A DNA stretch of 64,000 bases from Glycomyces artemisiae (GTDB taxonomy: Bacteria > Actinomycetota > Actinomycetes > Mycobacteriales > Micromonosporaceae). Below are positions 34,466 to 42,846 of the stretch, in pieces. The translations under genes and the position numbers were made by a program. Position 1 is the first letter of the stretch. Every line of letters begins with the position of its first letter. The notes below the pieces were generated by a model. That model was not told where the DNA came from and made no database searches. It saw only the letters and a program-made list of their open reading frames with translations. Location: contig NZ_PVTJ01000008.1 in the NCBI RefSeq assembly GCF_003002955.1, positions 1 through 64,000 on the forward strand. The letters run 5' to 3'.

Positions 34466-35229
34466 TCCGCCAGCGCCGGGATCGCGGCGTCGAGCAGTTC
34501 CTTCACCTTGTGCAGGTTCGCCTCGAACACCGCGAACACGGCGTCCTGGCTGACCGGCTCGACGCCGGGGTCCTCGTCCAGTCCGGCGTCGTAGTCGGTG
34601 ACCAGGGCGATCCCCACGAACGGGATGCCCGCCTCCATCGCGAGCGGCGCTTCGGGGCACTGGGTCATGTTGACGACGTGCCAGCCGGACTCGCGGTGCC
34701 AGCGCGACTCGGCGCGGCTGGAGAACCGCGGGCCGTTGACGACCACGACGGTGCCGCCGTCGTGCGCGGTCACCCCGACTTCGGCGGCGGCGTCGAGGAC
34801 GACGCGGCGCAGGCGCGGGTCGTACGGCTCGGCGAACGGGATGTGCACGGGCCCGTCCGTGAACTCGTCATGGAAGGTGGACTCGCGCCCCCAGGTGCGG
34901 TCCACGATCTGGTCGCAGACGACGAAGTCGCCGGGGCGGATCTCGGGCCGCAGCGACCCGGCCGCGAACGGCGAGACGAGGGCCCGCACGCCGAGCTGCC
35001 GCATGGCGTCCACATTGGCGCGGTAGTTGACCTTGTGGGGCGGGAGGCGGTGCCCGGCGCCGTGGCGGGGGAGGAACGCGACGCGGACTCCGGCTGTCTC
35101 CGCGATGGCGACGGGGGCCGAGGGCGGGCCCCAGTCGGTCGCGATGTCCCACGTCTCGGCCTGCGCCGCAAGGGTGTAGAAGCCGGATCCGCCGAAGACG
35201 CCGATATCGGCGCGGGGACGGTCGTTCAC
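34450..35229 (-). CDS. mtnP: S-methyl-5'-thioadenosine phosphorylase
   Basis: 259 aa PNP/UDP family enzyme that cleaves MTA to adenine and 5-methylthioribose-1-phosphate. GGSGFYTL at the phosphate site, FLPRHGAGHRLPPH, NYRANVDA, VVVNGPRFSSRAE and NMTQCPEA are diagnostic of MTAP. GTG 35229 follows GAGGAG and overlaps the upstream stop (GTGA). The product methylthioribose-1-phosphate is the proposed source of methylthioxylose in mycobacteria (Rv0535 is the counterpart), which fits the sugar-transferase neighbours better than plain methionine salvage, whose other genes are absent here. Confidence 0.92.
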   Translation of the reverse strand: MNDRPRADIGVFGGSGFYTLAAQAETWDIATDWGPPSAPVAIAETAGVRVAFLPRHGAGHRLPPHKVNYRANVDAMRQLGVRALVSPFAAGSLRPEIRPGDFVVCDQIVDRTWGRESTFHDEFTDGPVHIPFAEPYDPRLRRVVLDAAAEVGVTAHDGGTVVVVNGPRFSSRAESRWHRESGWHVVNMTQCPEAPLAMEAGIPFVGIALVTDYDAGLDEDPGVEPVSQDAVFAVFEANLHKVKELLDAAIPALADVSET

Positions 35230-36533
35230 TGGTGACTCCTCTTCAGGTTCGCGGCGGCTCTGGCCCGTGCCAGTTGCGCGCGCATGTCCTTGACGGCGCG
35301 GAAGGTTCCGCCGACGGTGCCGGTGACCTTGCTGCGGCCGGTGCGGGGCCGGTAGGGGACCGGCAGTTCGGCGATCCGCCACCCGTCGAGCCCGGCCCGC
35401 AGGACCATTTCGAGGGGCCAGCCGGAGCGGCGGTCGGCGGTGCCGAGCGCGAGGAGGTCTTCTCTGCGGGCTGCGCGCATCGGCCCGATGTCGGTGACGG
35501 CGGCGCCGCAGGTGCGCCGGACCTGCCGCGCGAGGTACCGGTTGGCGAGGCGCCCGTGCAGGGGCATCGCGCCTCTGCTGGCTTTCCTTGCGCCCAATGC
35601 CAGGTCGGCGTCGCCGTTGAGGACGGGCCCGCACACCGCGGGCAGGTCCTTCGGGTCCAGGGACGCGTCGCAGTCCATGAACGCCACGACCGGCGCGGTC
35701 GCGGCGGCGAGCCCCGCGAAGCACGCGGCGCCGAAGCCGCGGCGCGGCTCGGCCACCACCCGCGCGCCGAGCTTCGCGGCGACCTCCGCGGACCCGTCCG
35801 TCGAGCCGTTGTCGACCACGATCGGCCGGTACCCCTCGGGCATCCGCTCCAGCACCCACGGGATCGCGTCGCGTTCGTCCAGGACCGGCAGGACCACATC
35901 GACTGCGTTGGCGCCCAGCAGGTCCCGGATGCGCCCGGCCGTGCGCGTCCGCGGCGCGAGCACGGCGACCGCGCGGGCGTCCCCGGCGTCGTCGAGGTCG
36001 CGCAGCACCGGCAGGTCGGCGACCTCCAGGCCGAGCGCCTCCAACTGCTTGCGCTGGAGCCGGCCCGTGTCGCCGGTGCTCATCGGCACGTCCGCGAACG
36101 CCTCAGGGTGCGGCCGGGCCAGGCCCAGCGCCCACCACCCGCCGTCCTCCGCGAGGCCCAGCGCCGCGTCCGCGCCCTCGGCGACCACCGCGAGCGCCGC
36201 GTCCAGGAGCTCCGGCGTCACCTGCGGGGTGTCCATGCCGATCTGGAGCCCCGGCCCCTCCACGTGCGCCCACGCCGCCGCCAGCCGCTCGTTGAACGTG
36301 CCGTCGACCTGCGCGAACACCTCGAACCCCGGGGGCAGCCACGGGCCGGGCTCGCCGTCGAGCGCGAGCAGCAGCCGGTCGGCCCCGCACCCCGCGGCGG
36401 CCTCCAGCGTGTCCGCGAGCGCGGCCTCCGCCACCTCCGCGGCCCCCTCGGGGGTCAACGGCGGCGTGAGCCGGGTCTTCGACCGGCCCGGGACCGGGGC
36501 TTTCGCCACGACGAGGAGATGGGTCCGCTGCAT
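35226..36533 (-). CDS. DUF2064 - glycosyltransferase family 2 fusion
   Basis: 435 aa. Residues 1-~205 are a DUF2064 nucleotidyltransferase-like domain (VVAKAPVPGRSKTRL, IGMDTPQV, LGLAEDGGWWALGL). Residues ~208-435 are a GT2 dolichyl-phosphate-sugar-synthase-like domain (VVLPVLDERDAIPWVL, VDNGSTDGS, DCDASLDP, then PYRPRTGRSKVTGTVGG). In M. tuberculosis the equivalents Rv0540 and Rv0539 are separate. Probable role: activation of the sugar-1-phosphate and transfer to polyprenyl phosphate. TAGCAT stands 7 nt before ATG 36533, with box 3 46 nt upstream. Coupled to mtnP by a GTGA overlap. Confidence 0.88.
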   Translation of the reverse strand: MQRTHLLVVAKAPVPGRSKTRLTPPLTPEGAAEVAEAALADTLEAAAGCGADRLLLALDGEPGPWLPPGFEVFAQVDGTFNERLAAAWAHVEGPGLQIGMDTPQVTPELLDAALAVVAEGADAALGLAEDGGWWALGLARPHPEAFADVPMSTGDTGRLQRKQLEALGLEVADLPVLRDLDDAGDARAVAVLAPRTRTAGRIRDLLGANAVDVVLPVLDERDAIPWVLERMPEGYRPIVVDNGSTDGSAEVAAKLGARVVAEPRRGFGAACFAGLAAATAPVVAFMDCDASLDPKDLPAVCGPVLNGDADLALGARKASRGAMPLHGRLANRYLARQVRRTCGAAVTDIGPMRAARREDLLALGTADRRSGWPLEMVLRAGLDGWRIAELPVPYRPRTGRSKVTGTVGGTFRAVKDMRAQLARARAAANLKRSHQ

Positions 36534-36579
36534 GGGGCCGATGCTAGTGGCGCGCGGGCCCTCCCAGGCCCGCTCGATC

Positions 36580-36596
36580 CTTACGGTTCGCGAAAG
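36580..36596. promoter_or_regulatory. Response-regulator box 3 (between the divergent GT and response-regulator genes)
   Basis: Plus strand CTTACG-GTTCG-CGAAAG. It is 46 nt upstream of ATG 36533 on the minus strand and 50 nt upstream of ATG 36647 on the plus strand, so it may serve both directions. Confidence 0.6.
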
Positions 36597-36646
36597 TCTC
36601 GGCAGGTCGCATGACGGACCGCCGCGTGATCGGGCATCGTTGCACC

Positions 36647-37336
36647 ATGACCTCCCGAGTGGACCCGCGCGTCCTCGTCGTCGACGACGACCCCGCCCTC
36701 GCGGAGGTCGTCGCCCGCTACCTGCGCCGCGACGGCTTCGACGTCGACTACGCGCCCGACGGCGCCACCGGCCTCGAACGGGCCCTCGCCACCCTCCCCG
36801 ACCTGGTCGTCCTTGACCTGATGATGCCGGGCATGGACGGCTTCGAGGTGTGCAAGCGCCTGCGCGAGGCCACCGCGATCCCCGTGGTCATGCTGACCGC
36901 CCGCGGCGAGGAGACCGACCGCATCACCGGCCTCGACCTCGGCGCCGACGACTACGTGACCAAGCCGTTCTCCCCGGGCGAGCTCGCCGCCCGCGTCCGC
37001 GCCGTCCTGCGCCGCGCCGCGCCCCAGGCCCCGGCGCCCGCGGTCCTCACCGGCGGCGGCGTCGCCGTCGACACCGTCGCCCACCGCGCCGTCCGCGGCG
37101 GCGCCGAACTCGACCTCACGGCGAAGGAGTACGACCTGCTCGTGTGCTTCCTGACCAACCCGGGGCGGGCCTTCCGCCGCGAGGAACTGCTCGAAACGGT
37201 GTGGGGCTGGAGCATCGGCGACACCTCCACCGTCACCGTCCACGTGCGGCGCCTGCGCGAGAAGATCGAGGACGACGCCTCCGCGCCCCGCCACCTCACC
37301 ACCGTCCGCGGCGTCGGCTACCGGTGGGAGCCCTGA
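36647..37336 (+). CDS. OmpR/PhoB-family response regulator
   Basis: 229 aa: receiver domain (1-~120) with VVDDD acidic pocket, phospho-acceptor Asp57 and Lys106, then a winged-helix DNA-binding domain (~135-229, DLTAKEYDLL, VHVRRLREKIE, VRGVGYRW). ATG 36647 is preferred over an in-frame ATG at 36611, since the family begins there and a CATCGT -10-like box lies 6 nt upstream. First gene of a four-gene rightward operon; likely regulator of the boxes in this locus. Confidence 0.93.
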   Translation: MTSRVDPRVLVVDDDPALAEVVARYLRRDGFDVDYAPDGATGLERALATLPDLVVLDLMMPGMDGFEVCKRLREATAIPVVMLTARGEETDRITGLDLGADDYVTKPFSPGELAARVRAVLRRAAPQAPAPAVLTGGGVAVDTVAHRAVRGGAELDLTAKEYDLLVCFLTNPGRAFRREELLETVWGWSIGDTSTVTVHVRRLREKIEDDASAPRHLTTVRGVGYRWEP

Positions 37337-38571
37337 TGCGGCGCTTGACGAACCGGCGCGCGGGCTCGCTGCTGATCCTCGCGGTGGCGCTCGCTGCCGC
37401 GACCGCCCTCGCGGTCGCCTTCGACTTCCCGCCGCGCGACATCGCCGTCCTCGTCGCCACCGCCGCGGTCGCCTCCGCGGTCGCCGGGGCCGTCGGCGGC
37501 GTCGTCCTCCGCGCGCTCCGCGGCCGGGGCGCCCGCGTCCAGACCATGACCGTCGCGCTCTCCTCGGTCCTCGTCGCCGCCACCGGCGTCGTCACCGCCG
37601 CGCTCGCGATGTTCATCTCCTACCACGACCTCGTGCTGCTGTTCGTGGTCCTCATCGTCGCCTCCGGCGTCGCGTTCGGCGCCGCCTGGCAGCTCGGCGA
37701 CGACATCGGTGCGGGCGCCGAGCAGGTCGGGGCGTACGCGCGCACCATGGTCGACGGCGACGGGCACGCCGCCGCCGGCCTCGCCCCCGCGGTCACCGGC
37801 CCCGGCGAACTCGCCGCGCTCGCAGGAGAACTCGCCGACGTCTCCCGGCGCCTCGAAGAGTCCCAGCGGCGCGAGCGCGCCCTCGAATCCTCACGGCGCG
37901 AACTCATCGCCTGGGTCTCCCACGACCTGCGCGCCCCGCTCGCGACCATCCGCGCGATGGCCGAGGCCCTCGACGACGGCGTGGTCGACGACGACGCCGC
38001 CGTCAAGCGCTACCACGCCCAGATCCGCACCGACGCCGAACGGCTCTCCGCGCTCGTGGACGACCTCTTCGAGCTCTCCCGCATCAACAGCGGCTCCCTG
38101 CGGCTCGGCCGCGAGCAGGTCGACCTGCGCGACGCCGTCGCCGACACCCTCGCCGGGGCCAGCGCCGCCGCCGACCTGAAAGGCGTCCGCGTCGTCGAAC
38201 GCCTCGCCGCCCTCCCGGCCGCCGAGGTCTCGGCCCGCGAATGCTGCCGCGCCCTCGACAACCTCTTCGACAACGCCATCCGCCACACCCCCGCCGGAGG
38301 GACGATCCTCATCGAGGCCGCCGCCGCCCCCGGCGCCGCCGTCCTGTCCATCCAGGACCAGTGCGGCGGCATCCCCGACGCCGACCTGCCCCGCGTCTTC
38401 GACATCGCGTTCCGCGGCGACGAGGCCCGCCGCCGCGACGAGCGCGGCGGCGGACTCGGCCTCGCGATCAGCCGCGGCCTCATCGAGGCCCACGCGGGCA
38501 CCGTCACCGTCGCCAACACCGCGGGCGGCTGCCGCTTCACGATCAGCCTCCCCGCCGGGGCGCGCCGGTGA
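37336..38571 (+). CDS. Sensor histidine kinase
   Basis: 411 aa. Three to four TM helices in residues 8-118 with almost no extracellular loop, so the signal is probably in the membrane or from a partner. A HAMP-like region, then HisKA with His196 (VSHDLRAPLA) and HATPase with DNLFDNAIRHTP, GIPDADLPRVFD and GGGLGLAI. The start overlaps the response-regulator stop by one base, and the stop overlaps the next gene, so the operon is tightly coupled. Confidence 0.93.
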   Translation: MRRLTNRRAGSLLILAVALAAATALAVAFDFPPRDIAVLVATAAVASAVAGAVGGVVLRALRGRGARVQTMTVALSSVLVAATGVVTAALAMFISYHDLVLLFVVLIVASGVAFGAAWQLGDDIGAGAEQVGAYARTMVDGDGHAAAGLAPAVTGPGELAALAGELADVSRRLEESQRRERALESSRRELIAWVSHDLRAPLATIRAMAEALDDGVVDDDAAVKRYHAQIRTDAERLSALVDDLFELSRINSGSLRLGREQVDLRDAVADTLAGASAAADLKGVRVVERLAALPAAEVSARECCRALDNLFDNAIRHTPAGGTILIEAAAAPGAAVLSIQDQCGGIPDADLPRVFDIAFRGDEARRRDERGGGLGLAISRGLIEAHAGTVTVANTAGGCRFTISLPAGARR

Positions 38572-39845
38572 CGGCCAAGGCCCGGACCGCCGCCGTCCTC
38601 ACCGGCTGGGCCCTGCTCCTCGCCCTCGCCTGGGTCCTCGGCCAAGTGAAACTCAACGTCACCGAAGGCCGCCACCAGCTCGGCGCGATGCCCCTGTTCG
38701 GCAGCTGGGAGCCCCACTTCGACGCCACGCTCCTTGCCCCGGTCGCCGTGGGCGCCCTGCTCATCGCGTTCCTCCCGGCTGCCGCGGCCCGCTGGCGCTG
38801 GCGGTGGACCGCGCTTGCGACCGCTCTCGCCGCGGTCGCCTTCAGCCTCTCCCTGACCGTCGCCCACTCCCACCCCCGCACCTGGACCGACCTCGACCAC
38901 CATTACGCGAGCAACGCGCACCTGGTGGACGACGCGGGCGGCCCCGGCGCGTTCCTCGCGCACTACACGCAGCTCCAGCTCGACGGCGTCTACCCGGTCC
39001 ACCTCCAGTCCCACCCGCCCGGCCTTGTCCTCTTCTTCTGGGGCGCAGAGAAACTCGGCCTCTCCGGCATCCTGTTCCAGAACACCGTGATCCAGCTCGG
39101 CGTCGCCGCCGCGGTCCTCGCCGCACTGGCGATCGGCCGCGACGTCGCAGGCGAGCGCCTCGCCCGCCGCGCCGCCCCGTTCCTCGTCATCGCCCCGGCC
39201 GCGTACTGGCACAACACCGCCGACCTCATCTTCGCGGGCGTCACGCTCGCGGCCGTCGCCTGCCTGATCCTCGCCACGAACCGCACCGGCCCCCGCGCCG
39301 CCGCCCTGACCGCGGCCGGAGGGCTCCTTGCGGGCGCCGCCCTCATGCTGTCGTTCTCCGCTGCGCTGCTCGCTCTCCCGGTCCTGGTCGTCGCCGTATG
39401 GCGCCGCCGCTGGGGCGTGCTCCTCGGCGGCGGCGCGCTCGCGGCCGCCGTGGTCCTCGCGCCGCTGCTGTGGGGGTACTGGTGGCTCGAAGGGCTCCAG
39501 ACGACGCGGGTCCGCTACTACGCGGGCGTGGCCGCGATCCGCGGGTACTGGTACTTCCTGCTCGCGAACCTCGCGGTCTTCGCGCTGGCACTGGGCCCGG
39601 CAATCGCGGTGGCTCTGTCGCGGCTGCGCGACCGCCGCATGTGGATTGTCGTCGGCTCGTGCCTCGCGGCCGTCGCGGTCGCGGACCTGTCGGGCATGTC
39701 CTCGGCCGAGACCGAGCGGATCTGGCAGCCGTTCATGCCCCTCGTCCTCCTCGCCGGGTGCGCCCTCCCGCGCCCCCGCGCGTGGCTGGCGGTCCAGCTC
39801 GGGGTCGCCGTCGTCCTCGCCGCCGCACTGCGGGTGCAGTGGTGA
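38568..39845 (+). CDS. Multi-pass membrane glycosyltransferase (GT-C-like; Rv0541c-type)
   Basis: 425 aa with about 11 TM helices. After TM3 comes a long external segment with DLDHHYASN, PGAFLAHYTQ and LQSHPPGLVLFFW, as in polyprenyl-phosphate-dependent GT-C enzymes. The setting (epimerase, DUF2064-GT2, MTAP) matches M. tuberculosis Rv0541c, the reported methylthioxylose transferase. GTG 38568 overlaps the kinase stop (GTGA). Identification rests on context and topology more than on clear motifs. Confidence 0.75.
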   Translation: MTAKARTAAVLTGWALLLALAWVLGQVKLNVTEGRHQLGAMPLFGSWEPHFDATLLAPVAVGALLIAFLPAAAARWRWRWTALATALAAVAFSLSLTVAHSHPRTWTDLDHHYASNAHLVDDAGGPGAFLAHYTQLQLDGVYPVHLQSHPPGLVLFFWGAEKLGLSGILFQNTVIQLGVAAAVLAALAIGRDVAGERLARRAAPFLVIAPAAYWHNTADLIFAGVTLAAVACLILATNRTGPRAAALTAAGGLLAGAALMLSFSAALLALPVLVVAVWRRRWGVLLGGGALAAAVVLAPLLWGYWWLEGLQTTRVRYYAGVAAIRGYWYFLLANLAVFALALGPAIAVALSRLRDRRMWIVVGSCLAAVAVADLSGMSSAETERIWQPFMPLVLLAGCALPRPRAWLAVQLGVAVVLAAALRVQW

Positions 39846-39864
39846 ACCACCGAAAGGCTCATCA

Positions 39865-40896
39865 ATGCGCGTACTGGTCACCGGCGGCGCCGGGTTCATC
39901 GGCGGAGCGGTCTGCCGCCACCTCGCCGCCCGCGGCGACGACGTGGTCGTCCTCGATTCCCTTGCGGCCCACAAGCACACCCCCGACTACCTGCCCGACT
40001 CGGCGGAGCTGATCGTCGGCGACCTCGCCGACGAGGACGCCGTCCGGCGCGCCGTCGAGGGCGTCGACGCGGTCTGCCACCAGGCCGCCCGCGTCGGCCT
40101 CGGCGTCGACTTCGACGACGTCTCCGCCTACGTCGCCGACAACGACGGCGGCACCGCGAACCTTCTGCGGGCCCTGTGGCGGCGCTCCTTCGCCGGCCGC
40201 CTCGTCGTCGCCTCCTCGATGGTCGTCTACGGCGAGGGCCGCTACCGCTGCCCCGCGCACGGCGACGTCCGCGCCGCGCCCCGTACTGCCGCCGACCTCG
40301 ACGCGGGCCGCTTCGACCCCCGCTGCCCCGCCTGCGCCGCCGCCCTCGCCTGGGCCCCGGTCACCGAGGACGCCCCGCTCGACCCCCGGAACGTCTACGC
40401 CGCCACCAAGGTCCACACCGAGCACCTGTCCACCCTGTACGGCCGCGAATCGGGCGCCACCGTCTGCGCCCTGCGCTACCACAACGTCTACGGCCCCCAC
40501 ATGCCCCGCGACACCCCCTACGCTGGGGTCGCCAGCATCTTCCGCAGCGCCCTCGAATCAGGCCGGGCCCCGCGCGTCTTCGAAGACGGCGCCCAGACCC
40601 GCGACTTCGTCCACGTCGACGACGTCGCCCGCGCCAACCTCGCCGCCCTCGACTCCACTTGGACCGGCGCCTGCAACATCGCCTCCGGCGAACCCCACAC
40701 CATCGCCGACATGGCCGCCGCCCTCACCGCGGGCTTCCCTGACGCCCCGGCCCCTGTCGTGACCGGCGACTACCGCCTCGGCGACGTCCGCCACATCGTC
40801 GCCTCACCCGACCTCGCCGCCGACCGCCTCGGCTTCCGCGCCGCCATCGGCTTCGCGGAGGGCATGGCCGCCTTCGCCCACGCCCCGCTCCGCTAA
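39865..40896 (+). CDS. NAD-dependent epimerase/dehydratase with zinc-ribbon-like insert
   Basis: 343 aa extended SDR acting on a nucleotide sugar. NAD motif TGGAGFIGG at the N-terminus, catalytic Ser/Tyr/Lys with SSMVVYGEG and YAATK. An insert at ~123-158 has a CPAHG and CPAC pair, as in the actinobacterial GalE3-like group. Counterpart of Rv0536 by context; expected to invert a centre on the activated methylthiopentose (ribo to xylo), which is inferred. ATG 39865. Last gene of the operon; meets the convergent membrane-protein gene with a 4-bp overlap. Confidence 0.88.
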   Translation: MRVLVTGGAGFIGGAVCRHLAARGDDVVVLDSLAAHKHTPDYLPDSAELIVGDLADEDAVRRAVEGVDAVCHQAARVGLGVDFDDVSAYVADNDGGTANLLRALWRRSFAGRLVVASSMVVYGEGRYRCPAHGDVRAAPRTAADLDAGRFDPRCPACAAALAWAPVTEDAPLDPRNVYAATKVHTEHLSTLYGRESGATVCALRYHNVYGPHMPRDTPYAGVASIFRSALESGRAPRVFEDGAQTRDFVHVDDVARANLAALDSTWTGACNIASGEPHTIADMAAALTAGFPDAPAPVVTGDYRLGDVRHIVASPDLAADRLGFRAAIGFAEGMAAFAHAPLR

Positions 40897-41945
40897 CGCG
40901 CGACCTGCTGCGGCACCGCCGCCTCGCGGAAGACCAGCACCAGCTCCGCGGGCGGCGTCCAGCGCCGCACCCCGGTCGTGAACATGAGCCCGAACGCGAT
41001 GCACGCCAGCACGAACCCGAGTCCGAACGACAGCGCCACCGCCATGCCCGCCTGCATCTCGACCCCGCCGACTCCGAACGTGCCGGTCGCCAGCAGCACC
41101 CCCGGCACGATCGCGCCGCCGCTCGCTATCCCGACTGCGCTGAGCCACACCAGCGTGAACACACGCGCCCAGAACCGCCCCCGGTTCAGGCCGATCGACG
41201 ACGTCAGCGCCAGCGCCGCGAGCGCCGCAGTCGCAGCGACCGCCCACACGCCCGTCACGGCCCAGGCCAGCGGCATGAGCGCGACCATCCAGAACACCAC
41301 TTGCGCCCACGAGAGTGAGCGCGGCCGCTCGATCGTCCGTTGAGGGCTCCGGTACACGGCGCTGAGCGCCATGCCCGGCCCGGGGGCGCCCTCCATCCGG
41401 GCCTGACCGCGCTGCGCGCGGTGCATGAGCATCCACTCGCGCAACGGCTTCGAGCACAGCAGCAGGATGAGCACCAGGTAGAGCACGCCGACGACCGCCG
41501 CGAACGGAACCACGCCCGGCGCCATGCGGACCAGCGTCATCCCCGCCATCGTGGTCCCGACCGCCAGCACGAATCCGATGACGGCGCTGGTGAGGGCCCA
41601 GACCCAGGCCCAGCGCTTGCCGCGGCCGATCTGCATGGGGGTGACCAGCGATTGGATGGTGGCGTACAGGGCGTAGGCGAGTCCGGCGAGGCTCAGCGGG
41701 TGGAAGTCGCGGGTCATCACGATCGCCGTCAAGAGGTCCACGACGGCGGTGACGGCCGCGAAGACCCACAGGAGCGTCTGCACCCACGCGACATTGCGCG
41801 GCTTGCGCATCGTGAACGCCATCGGCGACGACCCGCCGGGCACCGGCGGTGCGTAAGCGCCGCCCGGCCCCGCGGGCACGGGTACGGCGCCGTACCTGAG
41901 CTGCATCCAGTCAACCGGGGGCGGGAGGAGCTGCTGCTGCGACAA
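40893..41945 (-). CDS. Multi-pass membrane protein, unknown function
   Basis: 350 aa with a ~45-residue Pro/Gly/Gln-rich cytoplasmic start and about eight TM helices in two groups separated by a basic loop (LREWMLMHRAQRGQ). No conserved family recognised. TTG 41945 is chosen because GAGAGGGAAG stands just upstream; an ATG 13 codons later is the alternative. Lies head to tail with the methyltransferase gene, 10 nt apart, so probably co-transcribed with it. Confidence 0.6.
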   Translation of the reverse strand: MSQQQLLPPPVDWMQLRYGAVPVPAGPGGAYAPPVPGGSSPMAFTMRKPRNVAWVQTLLWVFAAVTAVVDLLTAIVMTRDFHPLSLAGLAYALYATIQSLVTPMQIGRGKRWAWVWALTSAVIGFVLAVGTTMAGMTLVRMAPGVVPFAAVVGVLYLVLILLLCSKPLREWMLMHRAQRGQARMEGAPGPGMALSAVYRSPQRTIERPRSLSWAQVVFWMVALMPLAWAVTGVWAVAATAALAALALTSSIGLNRGRFWARVFTLVWLSAVGIASGGAIVPGVLLATGTFGVGGVEMQAGMAVALSFGLGFVLACIAFGLMFTTGVRRWTPPAELVLVFREAAVPQQVAR

Positions 41946-41955
41946 GGCTTCCCTC

Positions 41956-42819
41956 TCAAGGGGTGTCGGTGGGGCGATTCGACCGACTTGAGCGTACTTC
42001 GAGCGCCCCGTCGCCCGCGCCCGCCCGCAGTCGTAACCCCTTGCGGCCGAACGGTGTCGCCACGGTGATGATCGAACCCGAGGAGTCCGGGTCGAAGGCG
42101 GCCCCGGTGAAGGTCCCGAAGCGCGCCTCGACCGCGAGGCCCGCCGCCTCCAGGAGCCGGTCGAGGTGGTCCGGGGCGGTGAACCGCAGGCCGCAGCTCG
42201 CTCGCAACGGCTCGTCCCAATATGAGGCGCTGAAGTACGCGTCGAGCCGGACCACGCCCTCGCCGTCGGGCTCGCCCGCCTCCTGTACGACGCTCATCGG
42301 CTCCCCGAGCGGATCGGTGAACCGGTACGGCTCGGCGCTCGTCCAGGTCCGCCACGCCTTCGCCGCCGGGTTGCGGGTGTCGAAGACGAACCTGCCGCCG
42401 TCGGTGAGGGCGCGGCGGACCGCGGTCAGCGATGCAACGGTGTCAGCGTCGTCCAGCAGGCACTGGAACGCGTTGCCGCTCATGATCGCCAGGTCGAACT
42501 CCGCGTCCCATGCGGCCGCCGAAGCGGGCGCGAGCACCCATTCCGCGGCGTCGGACTCCTGCGCCTGCCCGAGCATTGCCGGGTCGGGGTCGATCCCGAC
42601 CCGCCGCCCGGCATGGCCCCCGGCGCGGGCGCGGCGCAGGATCGTCCCCGTGCCGCACCCGACGTCGAGCACGCGTTCGGCGGCCATGACCAGGTCGAGG
42701 TAGAACTGGTCGCTCTGGCCCCACTCGTTGAGGTGGTCGTAGAGCAGCGCGTCGAGGGTCTCCCCGTCGAGCGCGGGCGGGTCGTAGGCGATCGTCACCG
42801 GGCCAGTCTGCTCGGGCAC
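41956..42819 (-). CDS. Class I SAM-dependent methyltransferase
   Basis: 287 aa. SAM motif I VLDVGCGTGTI, acidic motif GIDPDPAML, and DLAIMSGNAFQCLLDD at motif IV. The C-terminal ~30 residues (after ITVATPFGRKG) are Arg/Ser-rich and look dispensable. GTG 42819. Substrate unknown; small molecule is likely from the Methyltransf_25-like fold. Upstream gene ends 28 nt away. Confidence 0.82.
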   Translation of the reverse strand: MPEQTGPVTIAYDPPALDGETLDALLYDHLNEWGQSDQFYLDLVMAAERVLDVGCGTGTILRRARAGGHAGRRVGIDPDPAMLGQAQESDAAEWVLAPASAAAWDAEFDLAIMSGNAFQCLLDDADTVASLTAVRRALTDGGRFVFDTRNPAAKAWRTWTSAEPYRFTDPLGEPMSVVQEAGEPDGEGVVRLDAYFSASYWDEPLRASCGLRFTAPDHLDRLLEAAGLAVEARFGTFTGAAFDPDSSGSIITVATPFGRKGLRLRAGAGDGALEVRSSRSNRPTDTP

Positions 42820-42846
42820 CGGCCCGGCGGCAATCGCATTAGGGCG

